Shown piece by piece: positions 1 through 5,986 of a stretch of DNA of 10,354 nucleotides. The notes below the pieces were generated by a model. The model did no database searches, was not told where the DNA came from, and was given only the letters and a program-made list of their open reading frames with translations. Source of the DNA: an uncultured Blautia sp. (GTDB taxonomy: Bacteria; Bacillota; Clostridia; Lachnospirales; Lachnospiraceae); the NCBI RefSeq assembly GCF_934372025.1, contig NZ_CAKROJ010000070.1, positions 1 to 10,354 on the forward strand. The letters are read 5' to 3'. Within the stretch, counting starts at the first letter, position 1; the number at the start of each line of letters is the position of its first letter. The position numbers were made by a program, and so were the translations under genes.

Positions 1-1
1 T

Positions 2-290
2 GATGTAGATAACCTGCAGGCGGTACATTTTGGGAACATTGACCAGTGGCTTGAAGTGCGGGAGTAGAAAATGGTTTCATTACAACAGCTACGGTAATAG
101 AGCTTTTAGAGGTAAAACAACGTAGAAGTTCGATTCTTGGTTCTATTTCTCCTGAAGAATTATCTGATATAGCCTCCGGCAGGATTGCAGAGATGCGCAG
201 AAGAAGTATGTCATGCATTGCATGACGCACATCTCGCAGCAAGAATGCCGAGGCATTCTTGAACTGGCTGAAGAATTGAAGTATGAATAA
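2..290 (+). pseudogene. Decayed 3' coding remnant(s) in three successive frames
   Basis: Three protein-like stretches follow one another in different frames on the + strand. Positions 2-67 read to a TAG and end in HFGNIDQWLEVRE. Positions 55-225 read to a TGA and contain VIELLEVKQRRSS and SPEELSDIASGRIAEM. Positions about 195-290 read to a TAA and end in GILELAEELKYE. None has its own ribosome site or a credible start, and each looks like natural coding sequence, so the simplest reading is the C-terminal end of one or two genes broken by frameshifts. A short real gene ending at 67 followed by a separate remnant is equally possible. I do not recognise the family. Two perfect inverted repeats (210-226 and 240-261) lie inside the last part. 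Confidence 0.4.
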
Positions 291-331
291 GAGTAAAAAT
301 ATTTATAAAATATAGCTTTATCAAATATGCA

Positions 332-340
332 TGTTATAAT
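332..340 (+). promoter_or_regulatory. Extended -10 promoter of the nicotinamidase-Nudix operon
   Basis: TGTTATAAT is a perfect TGn-extended -10 (TATAAT at 335-340). The -35 region around 312-317 is poor, as is usual for extended -10 promoters. It lies about 50 bases upstream of the start at 391, in a very AT-rich gene-free stretch (291-390). Confidence 0.65.
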
Positions 341-390
341 ATAACTATCTAAAATAACGAATAAAAGAGTCTGGAGTAGGAGAAAAAATT

Positions 391-912
391 ATGCAGGATA
401 TTTTGGTTGTTGTAGACATGCAGAATGATTTTATTGATGGTGCTCTTGGAACGAAGGAGGCTGTCGCAATTGTTCCTAAAGTAGAAGAGAAAATCAGAAA
501 CTTCAAAGGAACAGTTTTCTTTACACGAGATACGCATGACACATGGTATCTGGATACGCAGGAGGGCAAAAAGCTTCCGGTGCCGCATTGTATCCGGGAT
601 ACAGAAGGCTGGCAGATCAGAAGCGAACTTGATAAATTAAGAAAAACAAAGCCGATCGATAAGGAAACTTTTGGTTCTACAGATCTGGCAGATGAGTTGG
701 TGGCGCTGAACATTGATGATGAGATAAGCAGTATTACATTTGTTGGTCTTTGTACAGATATTTGTGTGATTTCCAATGCACTTCTGGTAAAAGCGGCCCT
801 TCCGGAAGTTCCGATCATAGTAGATGCTGCATGTTGTGCAGGAGTGACACCGGAAAGCCATGAGACTGCACTGAAAGCCATGAAAGCATGCCAGATAGAG
901 ATTGTTGAATGA
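391..912 (+). CDS. Isochorismatase-fold cysteine hydrolase, probable nicotinamidase
   Basis: A 173-residue protein of the isochorismatase/nicotinamidase superfamily, which in its pncA branch hydrolyses nicotinamide to nicotinate and ammonia in the NAD salvage pathway, in the cytoplasm. The catalytic triad is visible: Asp9 in VDMQNDF, Lys91 in DKETFGS and the nucleophile Cys125 in GLCTDICV. Asp47 and His49 (TRDTHD) together with His66 (VPHCIRDTEGW) match the metal-binding Asp/His/His of nicotinamidases, which favours this over isochorismatase. Length is in the normal range for short bacterial members. The start is fixed by AGGAG at 378-382, 8 bases upstream of ATG. The Nudix gene follows after 45 bases, probably in the same transcript. 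Substrate assignment is inference; the family call is secure. Confidence 0.85.
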   Translation: MQDILVVVDMQNDFIDGALGTKEAVAIVPKVEEKIRNFKGTVFFTRDTHDTWYLDTQEGKKLPVPHCIRDTEGWQIRSELDKLRKTKPIDKETFGSTDLADELVALNIDDEISSITFVGLCTDICVISNALLVKAALPEVPIIVDAACCAGVTPESHETALKAMKACQIEIVE

Positions 913-957
913 AATAGAAAACCAGAATGGAATATATTGACAAAAGGCAGAACATAA

Positions 958-1509
958 ATGGAATTATTTGATGTTATAGACAGTAAAGGCAATCCTACCG
1001 GGCAGATTGTATCAAGGGAAAAAGCCCATGCGGAAGGGATTATGCACAGAACAGCTCATATATGGATTATCCGTGAAATGGATGGCAGAGTTCAGGTACT
1101 TTTACAAAAACGCTCACAGAACAAGGATTCCTTTCCTGGAAAATTTGATACTTCCTCGGCCGGGCATATTCAGGCAGGAGATGAACCGCTGGAATCTGCA
1201 CTTCGGGAACTGAAGGAAGAACTGGGAATCAGTGCAGCACCGGAACAACTGCATTTTGCGGGAACGTTTCCGATATCTTTTGCAAAGGAATTTTATGGAA
1301 AAATATTCCGGGATGAAGAAGTAGCGTTTGTTTATATCTATAAAGAACCTGTAAATACAGACGAGCTTATTCTTCAGAAAGAAGAAGTAGAGAAGGTTCA
1401 GTGGTTTGATCTGAATCAGGTCTGTAAGGAATGCGAAACACACAGGGATGTGTTTTGTGTACCGAGCGAAGGCCTGAAACTGGTGCAGAGATATCTGTGC
1501 AATTCCTGA
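958..1509 (+). CDS. Nudix hydrolase (IPP-isomerase-like subgroup)
   Basis: A 183-residue Nudix-fold protein. The Nudix box is at residues 69-91 and matches Gx5[E]x7REUxEExGU, except that the first Glu is Asp75; the helix RELKEELGI (83-91), with the metal-binding Glu residues, is intact. The N-terminus (MELFDVIDSKG, then HRTAHIWI) and the later FPISFAKEFYG segment are typical of the group annotated as Nudix/IPP-isomerase-like hydrolases (YfcD-like), whose substrates are mostly unknown and which are probably not true isomerases. The ribosome site is modest (AAAAGG at 942-947, 10 bases from ATG). It probably shares the promoter of the upstream nicotinamidase-like gene; a joint role in nucleotide or NAD clean-up is possible but unproven. 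Confidence 0.85.
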   Translation: MELFDVIDSKGNPTGQIVSREKAHAEGIMHRTAHIWIIREMDGRVQVLLQKRSQNKDSFPGKFDTSSAGHIQAGDEPLESALRELKEELGISAAPEQLHFAGTFPISFAKEFYGKIFRDEEVAFVYIYKEPVNTDELILQKEEVEKVQWFDLNQVCKECETHRDVFCVPSEGLKLVQRYLCNS

Positions 1510-1520
1510 TATAATTATAA

Positions 1521-1686
1521 GATACCAGGGTCAAAAGGTCTGAACCCACCTGTGCTTGCACAAAGGTGGGAGAATGACCTTGGGACCCGCCCCAATATGA
1601 GCATAAAAGTGGAGTGTGAGCTACACGATATGCGAATAGTGGATAGGATTGTGGAAGTGCAACGCACGAAACAATCCGTAGGTGTC
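1521..1686 (+). ncRNA. Structured RNA candidate with closed multibranch fold (possibly raiA-motif class)
   Basis: The block folds into four consistent stems. P1: GATACC 1521-1526 with GGTGTC 1681-1686 (one G-U pair). P2: GGGTC 1528-1532/GACCC 1584-1588, an AA/GG internal loop, AAGGTC 1535-1540/GACCTT 1576-1581, then CCCACC 1545-1550/GGTGGG 1565-1570 and TGTG/CACA capped by a CTTG tetraloop (1555-1558). P3: GCATA 1601-1605/TATGC 1629-1633 with GTGT/ACAC inside. P4: GGATTGT 1646-1652/ACAATCC 1671-1677 with GTGC/GCAC inside. Joining segments are purine-rich on + (GAGAAT, GAATAGTGGATA), which favours this strand. No ORF explains it. Size and layout remind me of the raiA-motif RNA of Firmicutes; that class assignment is from memory and tentative. 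No separate promoter is clear, so it may be read from the Nudix operon. Confidence 0.6.
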
Positions 1687-1697
1687 AGCTTTTGAGA

Positions 1698-2324
1698 TTA
1701 ATATCCAAGTGTGTCGTTAACGAGAATTACATGGATTCTGTCAGTGTGTCTGGAGAATCTGGTAATCAGGAACTGACAGCAGATAGTATCCATAGATTTG
1801 CAGTCAAAGCATTTGCCGGTTTCTCTGCATGGGATATTTAAGTCAAATCTCTGAGCATTCACAGGAGCAGCTACGTTTCGTGCACGTTTCATGGCACTGT
1901 CCAGATCGGAACAGACTTTGTTGATGCCTACAATAAATACGACTTTTCTTGGCCCCTGAGCGATGCAGGAAACGCGGTTGGAATTTCCGTCAATATTTAC
2001 CAGAATACCATCGTTGGTAACGGCATTTGCACTTGAGAGAAAAACATCTGCATCGTATGCTGCCATAAGGCCTTCACGCGGATCCATTTTAGAACGGTCC
2101 AGATAGTTATAATTACCCTTTTCCAGAGCCTCAACAAGACCAATCTCCTTGGCACTGACGCATCCGCCCATAGCGATGGTGCTTTCCTCAGGAATCAGTT
2201 CCAGAGCCTGTTTCAGTGCATCTTCTTTACTTGCGGCATAGTAACCGGACATGTTACGGGATTCCAGTCCTTTGATCACTGTCTTTGCCAGACATTCATT
2301 TCTTTTTGTTATATTTTCGTCCAT
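1698..2324 (-). CDS. LUD-domain protein (lactate-utilisation / LutC-like family)
   Basis: A 208-residue single-domain LUD (DUF162) protein. Recognisable parts are the N-terminal helical region, AMGGCVSAKEIG (51-62), the LRR-like NYNYLDRSKMD region and the conserved core DVFLSSANAVTNDGILVNIDG (93-113) with NSNRVSC. The C-terminus carries a Cys cluster (Cys166, 172, 175, 182, 183) that recurs in this clostridial subgroup and may bind metal. LUD proteins in lutABC take part in lactate oxidation, but this stand-alone form has no lutA or lutB neighbour, so its role is unknown. The start is supported by GGAGG 8 bases upstream of ATG. It has its own promoter (2365-2393) and is convergent with the Nudix gene and the structured RNA. 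Confidence 0.85.
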   Translation of the reverse strand: MDENITKRNECLAKTVIKGLESRNMSGYYAASKEDALKQALELIPEESTIAMGGCVSAKEIGLVEALEKGNYNYLDRSKMDPREGLMAAYDADVFLSSANAVTNDGILVNIDGNSNRVSCIAQGPRKVVFIVGINKVCSDLDSAMKRARNVAAPVNAQRFDLNIPCRETGKCFDCKSMDTICCQFLITRFSRHTDRIHVILVNDTLGY

Positions 2325-2327
2325 GAT

Positions 2328-2375
2328 TTATACCTCCAATTCTGAAATGTGTATCAGTATTTTTACTGTAGCAGA
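2328..2375 (-). repeat. LUD leader segment, copy A of a dispersed 48-bp repeat
   Basis: These 48 bases, from the -10 region to the ribosome site of the LUD gene, match 7420-7467 at 42 of 48 positions in the same orientation. Copy A is the functional-looking one, with a -35 and a gene behind it. Confidence 0.8.
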
Positions 2376-2393
2376 TGTATTTTTTACTGTCAA
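2365..2393 (-). promoter_or_regulatory. Promoter of the LUD gene with overlapping direct repeat
   Basis: On the minus strand TTGACA (2388-2393) is followed after 17 bases by TGC-extended TACAGT (2365-2370), about 40 bases upstream of the LUD start. The 9-mer ACAGTAAAA occurs twice (2382-2390 and 2361-2369) with a period of exactly 21 bases, overlapping the -35 and -10 elements, so a bound regulator would sit on the promoter itself. Confidence 0.65.
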
Positions 2394-2407
2394 GAAAGTT
2401 GCTTGTG

Positions 2408-2423
2408 TTAATTTGTTAATTTG
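2408..2423. repeat. Tandem octamer TTAATTTG x2 upstream of the LUD promoter
   Basis: Two adjacent exact copies of TTAATTTG lie about 15 bases upstream of the LUD -35. They could act as an AT-rich UP-like element or an operator half-site pair; with only two copies chance is possible. In the rest of this gap (2424-2515) I see only a 12-base palindrome, AAGGTTAACCTT, at 2477-2488. Confidence 0.35.
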
Positions 2424-2515
2424 CATTAGCAAGACCGGCTATTACTCCGGTATTACGTACAAATGTGAGCTGGAATAAGGTTAACCTTCGCCGGACATAT
2501 CCAAAAAAATAAAGA

Positions 2516-2560
2516 ATCGGGTAGGAGGTAAATAGTCATTTTATTTACCTCCTACCCGAT
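2516..2560 (-). terminator. Strong intrinsic terminator of the secreted-protein operon
   Basis: A perfect 19-bp inverted repeat (2516-2534 with 2542-2560, 7-base loop) begins 11 bases after the stop of the minus-strand gene. On the minus strand it is followed by a T-rich run (TCTTTATTTTTTTGG), the form of a Rho-independent terminator. The stem contains GGTAGGAGGT, so one arm resembles a ribosome site that the stem would bury. Confidence 0.85.
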
Positions 2561-2571
2561 ACAAGTTTTGT

Positions 2572-4629
2572 TTATGCGTTTCCAAGTACAACTGAGATTT
2601 TAATTTCTTTTTCTTCTTCGCAAAGATCAAACGCTTCATTATCCTGTGCGGTAAAGTGAACTTCGTATAATATATTGTCAGATAAAGTATCTGGTGTTTC
2701 ACCATCTTCTGTCTGAATATGCCACAGTTCTGCAGGTACTTCTTTTAAGGATCCATCTGTTTCGTAGGCATAAAGTTTAAGATTTTCGGTTTCTCCAGAT
2801 ATACCCTTCATGCGAAGAGCAACAGTAGTATTTGGATGAACATTCTCAACTGTGACAGTATTCAGCCATCCTGTGACAGTTCCCTGTCCACCGTCAGTCT
2901 CAAACTTATCCTGACTTAAGATGTTTCGGTTAGCCTTATCCAGATTGACTTTACGGTAAGGCATTTCCGGAAGATATACAAATCGATCCTGTAATCTCAG
3001 AAGCTCAAGATATCCGGTTGGGCAATAGAGGGCATTTCCACTGTTTCCTGCATACATTCCGATTGCCATGTTATTATATCCAGGTTTATTTGAAACATTC
3101 ATTGTAAATACAGTTTCACCGGTCTCAAAATCAAGCATAATATACTGCCACATGCTGGTTTCCATATCCTGAACATAACCGTAAATGTATCCGGTCGCGG
3201 TAGAAAGTTTCAGCATAGAGGTGTCAGAGAGATTACTTCTGCACCAGATGCTCTTCATTTCATAACCATCATCTGTTTTTATTGTATCTACGCGTTCCAC
3301 ACCAGGAGCAATCATGCTGTTTCCCTGTCTTAACCAGTTCACATCATAAATATTCTCATAGCTCTGGATGGAAGAATCACTGTCTTCTTTTCCAAGGTTG
3401 GCACTTCCTGCACCAAACCAGTTGCATACGATAGTACTTACTGTTCCGGATCCATGATCGTATACGATTGCTGAGTTCTCAACAGATACCTGTACATCCT
3501 CAGGAAGTTCATCAATGACTGGCATAGTTGCCACAGTTTCACCGGTTTTCATATCAAGTGCAAGCAGATTTACGGGGTTCTGGTTGTCTGTAAACATAAC
3601 AAGATCTTTTGTCAGAGATGGAGAACAGCCACTTCCCCATGCCAGACCGCCGCCAGTAGTAGAATCACCTTCTTTGCTTTCTTTGGCACCGACACTCTCA
3701 TAAGCAGTCTGCCATACTTTATTTATTCCATTATCAGCCTGGAACAGATAACAGTTTGTATTTGTGAGTATTACAGCGCCATCTTTGGAAGCGGAAATTC
3801 CATTTTCTGCACCTTCACCAGGAGTTAATTCATATACAAATACGGCATCTGACAGGTTTGTTTCTTCGTTATTCAGAATAGAATCAATGGCTGCTCTGGA
3901 AATGTAACCAATTGCACCTTGTTGATTTCTGTCTGGATAAATACGAAAACCACCTGTTGCAAACCACAAATTTCCATCATAATCAAATACAACAGAAAGA
4001 AGATTCTGATCCAGTGTTTTTCCAAGCTTTTCTTCTGCAGCTGCTTTTATGTCAATATCAAGTACCTTCTCAAATTCAGGAAGGACATTACCTTCGTCAT
4101 CAGTTGCCTTCAGCATAAGGACATGATTGTTGCTGGTAGGACATACCAGACGGTTGCTCTCGTCCACAAAAGAATAAGAACTCTGTATCATATAGCCGCC
4201 GCCATCATGCTGTTTTGGTGAAAAACAGCCTTCTGTCTGGGTTTCATCTGCATTTATATCACGAATGGCAAGGCCTCCAAGGAAAGGAACTACAGCATGT
4301 CCATAGGTATCAAAAAAGATTGCAGGAGAAGCATTAGGATTTATTTTTTCATAAGAAACATTGATTTCTGAATAGATATCAACTGGAAGTACCTCATCTG
4401 TAGAGTCGGTATTATAGCAGTCATGGTGAATATTGGAATCACTTTTTGCCATATAAGGATTTTCATCTACTATTTTGGAAGACAAAGGTTTTATTGGCAA
4501 TTCTGTTGCTTCGGCAGTTTCCTCTGTTGCTGTTGGCATCTCTTCAGCATATACGGCAGTCAGGCTACCTCCAGATGTCATAGTGATCATTAATGTGGTC
4601 ATTGCAAGTACTAAAGCTCTTCTTTTCAT
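2572..4629 (-). CDS. Secreted propeller-like protein of unknown function
   Basis: A 685-residue exported protein. Residues 1-28 form a signal peptide: MKRR, a hydrophobic core, and a likely cleavage after VYA (26-28). An acidic Thr/Glu-rich linker follows (29-50). From about 100 to 560 there are repeated strands of the kind found in PQQ-like/beta-propeller domains, for example DYDGNLWFATGG (216-227), SKDGAVILTN (281-290), LLALDMKTGETV (355-366) and YIMLDFETGETV (496-507). About 580-685 looks like a separate beta-rich C-terminal domain. There is no LPXTG, transmembrane anchor or lipobox, so it should be released or non-covalently wall-bound. No catalytic motif was recognised. The start is supported by AGGAGG 7 bases upstream and by ATGA overlap with the receiver-like gene, so the two are co-translated. 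The divergent LytTR/GHKL pair is the likely regulator. Confidence 0.8.
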   Translation of the reverse strand: MKRRALVLAMTTLMITMTSGGSLTAVYAEEMPTATEETAEATELPIKPLSSKIVDENPYMAKSDSNIHHDCYNTDSTDEVLPVDIYSEINVSYEKINPNASPAIFFDTYGHAVVPFLGGLAIRDINADETQTEGCFSPKQHDGGGYMIQSSYSFVDESNRLVCPTSNNHVLMLKATDDEGNVLPEFEKVLDIDIKAAAEEKLGKTLDQNLLSVVFDYDGNLWFATGGFRIYPDRNQQGAIGYISRAAIDSILNNEETNLSDAVFVYELTPGEGAENGISASKDGAVILTNTNCYLFQADNGINKVWQTAYESVGAKESKEGDSTTGGGLAWGSGCSPSLTKDLVMFTDNQNPVNLLALDMKTGETVATMPVIDELPEDVQVSVENSAIVYDHGSGTVSTIVCNWFGAGSANLGKEDSDSSIQSYENIYDVNWLRQGNSMIAPGVERVDTIKTDDGYEMKSIWCRSNLSDTSMLKLSTATGYIYGYVQDMETSMWQYIMLDFETGETVFTMNVSNKPGYNNMAIGMYAGNSGNALYCPTGYLELLRLQDRFVYLPEMPYRKVNLDKANRNILSQDKFETDGGQGTVTGWLNTVTVENVHPNTTVALRMKGISGETENLKLYAYETDGSLKEVPAELWHIQTEDGETPDTLSDNILYEVHFTAQDNEAFDLCEEEKEIKISVVLGNA

Positions 4630-5033
4630 TCTTTTTCCTCCTGAATTTGTAGTCTTTTAAAGTGAATTTTTTTAAATCTGAACCAGGCTTTAAGCCCTTC
4701 CTGGATATCATATTCTCTCACTGGTTCCAGAAAAAAGTATTCTATCCGAAGCCTGAATGCATGAAGTGAAAAATCTAAATTGCTACACCAGATAATTCCA
4801 CATCCGGGAAATAAGGAACGAAGATGTTCGACAGCATTGAGTCCATCTACTCCCGGCAACACAAGAAGTACAATATCTGGGATATTTGTTTGTATATCTT
4901 TAAAAAAAACTTCCTGATTCTGATAAGTTTTAAGCATTGGAAAAAGCTTTTGATTTATACAGTAATTTTTAATTACTTTTGCGTAATGTTCACCTTCATG
5001 TTTTAAATCAGTTAATACTGCGATACGATACAC
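4626..5033 (-). CDS. Stand-alone degenerate receiver (pseudo-receiver) protein
   Basis: A 135-residue protein with the outline of a CheY-like receiver and no output domain. MYRIAVLTDL (1-10) aligns with the usual IxIVDDE start, but only one of the two acidic residues (Asp9) remains. DIVLLVLPGVDGL (53-65) corresponds to DIVLLDxxMPGxDGL: the phospho-acceptor Asp is replaced (Val58) and two residues are missing. YFFLEPV (99-105) aligns with YLLKPV, with the conserved Lys changed to Glu103. It therefore cannot be phosphorylated in the normal way. The last 25 residues are basic then charged and may be helical. It starts at GTG with a strong AAAGGAGGAG site 6 bases upstream. It overlaps the secreted-protein gene by ATGA. 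A role as partner or antagonist of the neighbouring kinase or regulator is inference. Confidence 0.75.
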   Translation of the reverse strand: MYRIAVLTDLKHEGEHYAKVIKNYCINQKLFPMLKTYQNQEVFFKDIQTNIPDIVLLVLPGVDGLNAVEHLRSLFPGCGIIWCSNLDFSLHAFRLRIEYFFLEPVREYDIQEGLKAWFRFKKIHFKRLQIQEEKE

Positions 5034-5047
5034 AAATCTCCTCCTTT

Positions 5048-5075
5048 CACTAAAAATTTAAAAGCAGATTTAGTG
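5048..5075 (-). promoter_or_regulatory. Leader hairpin next to the pseudo-receiver ribosome site
   Basis: In the roughly 83-nt leader of the minus operon, CACTAAA (5048-5054) and TTTAGTG (5069-5075) form a 7-bp stem with a 14-base loop, directly upstream of the AAAGGAGGAG site. It could affect translation or message stability; the stem is weak. Confidence 0.3.
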
Positions 5076-5084
5076 GAATCAAGC

Positions 5085-5114
5085 AAGTTGTTGTGAGGGT
5101 ACTGAACAGTTACG
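5085..5114 (+). promoter_or_regulatory. Possible LytTR-type direct repeat, 21-bp period
   Basis: CAAGTTGTT (5085-5093) and ACAGTTACG (5106-5114) share a GTT core with exactly 21 bases between equivalent positions, the spacing of AgrA-like LytTR sites (9-mers resembling ACAGTTAAG separated by 12 bases). It lies just downstream of the predicted minus-strand start point, where binding would be expected to block rather than activate that operon. Confidence 0.35.
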
Positions 5115-5122
5115 TTTGTTTT

Positions 5123-5150
5123 ATTATATGAAAAGTAAGAAGGATTTCAA
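5123..5150 (-). promoter_or_regulatory. Promoter of the pseudo-receiver/secreted-protein operon
   Basis: On the minus strand TTGAAA (5145-5150) and TATAAT (5123-5128) are separated by 16 bases, a near-consensus housekeeping promoter. The start point would be near 5116, giving a leader of about 83 nt before the GTG at 5033. Confidence 0.7.
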
Positions 5151-5159
5151 GGATTCTGT

Positions 5160-5185
5160 CACGAAACAGCAGAAAATAGCACGAA
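5160..5185 (-). promoter_or_regulatory. Direct repeat upstream of the minus promoter, candidate regulator site
   Basis: TTCGTG occurs twice on the minus strand (5180-5185 and 5160-5165) with a period of 20 bases, inside longer similar words (CAATTCGTG and TGTTTCGTG). The nearer copy ends 9 bases before the -35 at 5150. Paired direct repeats on one face of the helix just upstream of the -35 are the usual binding layout for LytTR activators, so this is the best candidate site for the regulator encoded at 5269. Confidence 0.45.
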
Positions 5186-5222
5186 TTGCAAAAACACTTT
5201 CATGGATTGGATAAATAATTTA

Positions 5223-5231
5223 TGCTATACT
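5223..5231 (+). promoter_or_regulatory. Extended -10 promoter of the LytTR/kinase operon
   Basis: TGCTATACT is a TGn-extended -10 (TATACT 5226-5231), 37 bases upstream of the start at 5269. No good -35 lies at 17 bases; TGGATT at 5203-5208 is the closest. Weak -35 use would suit an activated or autoregulated promoter. Confidence 0.5.
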
Positions 5232-5268
5232 CTTTATATGTTGCAGAAACATGAAGGGGGGAGCGACT

Positions 5269-5985
5269 ATGAGAATTGCGATTGTCGATGATATAAAAGA
5301 AGAGCGCGCGGTATTGTATAGATGGCTTTGCAACCAGCTTTCAAAAAGAAATATCCCTGCTGACCTTGTTGAGTTTGAATCAGGAGAAGAATTTTTTCTG
5401 GCAGAAAAAGAACACCCTTTTACAGTAGTATTTTTGGATATTTATATGAATGGTGCAAATGGAATTGAAATTGCAAAAAAACTTAGAAAGACAAATTCAG
5501 ATTGTTTTCTGATTTTTACTACAACATCTACAGATCATGCATTGGACGGTTTTAGAGTACGAGCGCTGCATTATCTTGTAAAGCCATACAATGAAAAGGA
5601 AATTTCATCACTGCTTGATGAAATACTCTCCAGAATTCCAGATTCTGGAAAGTATATTGATGTAAAAGTGAATGGAAGTAACATACAGATCCCTTTTAAA
5701 AATATTATTTACGCAGAACATTTTTCGCATATGATCCACATTCATACTACCAGTGGGAAAGAATTGATTACTCGTCAGTCTTTTGAAGCATTTACGGTTT
5801 TATTGAAAATGGATTCTCGTTTTTATTTGTGCAACAGGGGCATTGTTATTAATCTGGAACATGCGATTGATTTTGATGGAAGTATGTTTCTTATGGAGGA
5901 TGGTAACAATATCCCTGTTAGCCGTAAGCTGCTTAAAAATGCCCGACAGATTTTTATGGAATTTCTGTTTCAGAGAGGAAAATAA
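5269..5985 (+). CDS. LytTR-family response regulator
   Basis: A 238-residue cytoplasmic regulator with an N-terminal receiver (about 1-118) and a C-terminal LytTR DNA-binding domain (about 131-232). The acidic pair Asp7-Asp8, phospho-acceptor Asp57 in VVFLDIYM, Thr84 region and Lys105 in YLVKPY are all present, so the receiver should be phosphorylated normally. The LytTR part shows the expected FKNIIYAEHFSHMIHIHT and FYLCNRGIVINLEHA segments, the last placing residues that contact direct-repeat DNA. I chose the ATG at 5269 because GGGGGGAG stands 5 bases upstream; an ATG at 5251 in frame lies before that site. The kinase gene starts 1 base after this stop. Likely targets are the divergent secreted-protein operon and possibly itself. 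Confidence 0.92.
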   Translation: MRIAIVDDIKEERAVLYRWLCNQLSKRNIPADLVEFESGEEFFLAEKEHPFTVVFLDIYMNGANGIEIAKKLRKTNSDCFLIFTTTSTDHALDGFRVRALHYLVKPYNEKEISSLLDEILSRIPDSGKYIDVKVNGSNIQIPFKNIIYAEHFSHMIHIHTTSGKELITRQSFEAFTVLLKMDSRFYLCNRGIVINLEHAIDFDGSMFLMEDGNNIPVSRKLLKNARQIFMEFLFQRGK

Positions 5986-5986
5986 A

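Noticed and set aside
345..992. Minus-strand 215-residue open frame
   Set aside because: It is antisense to the nicotinamidase-like gene, whose active-site motifs and ribosome site are clear; the minus frame has no recognisable protein features.
1565..1593. T-box-like motif (GGTGGGA...GACCCGCCCC)
   Set aside because: The T-box signature AGGGTGGnACCGCG is not matched, there is no downstream aminoacyl-tRNA or amino-acid gene on the + strand, and the pairing fits a different fold.
1521..1697. Group II intron or SRP/6S RNA remnant
   Set aside because: No domain V hairpin or GTGYG start is seen, the SRP Alu and GGAAGG loop motifs are absent, and the fold is a multibranch rather than the long rod of 6S RNA.
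2477..2488. Palindrome AAGGTTAACCTT
   Set aside because: A single 12-base palindrome in a gene-free gap with no second copy seen; it can be an operator but nothing here supports a specific claim.
5843..5986. Upstream in-frame start for the kinase
   Set aside because: It lies inside the regulator gene without a ribosome site, while ATG 5987 has AGAGGAAA directly upstream.
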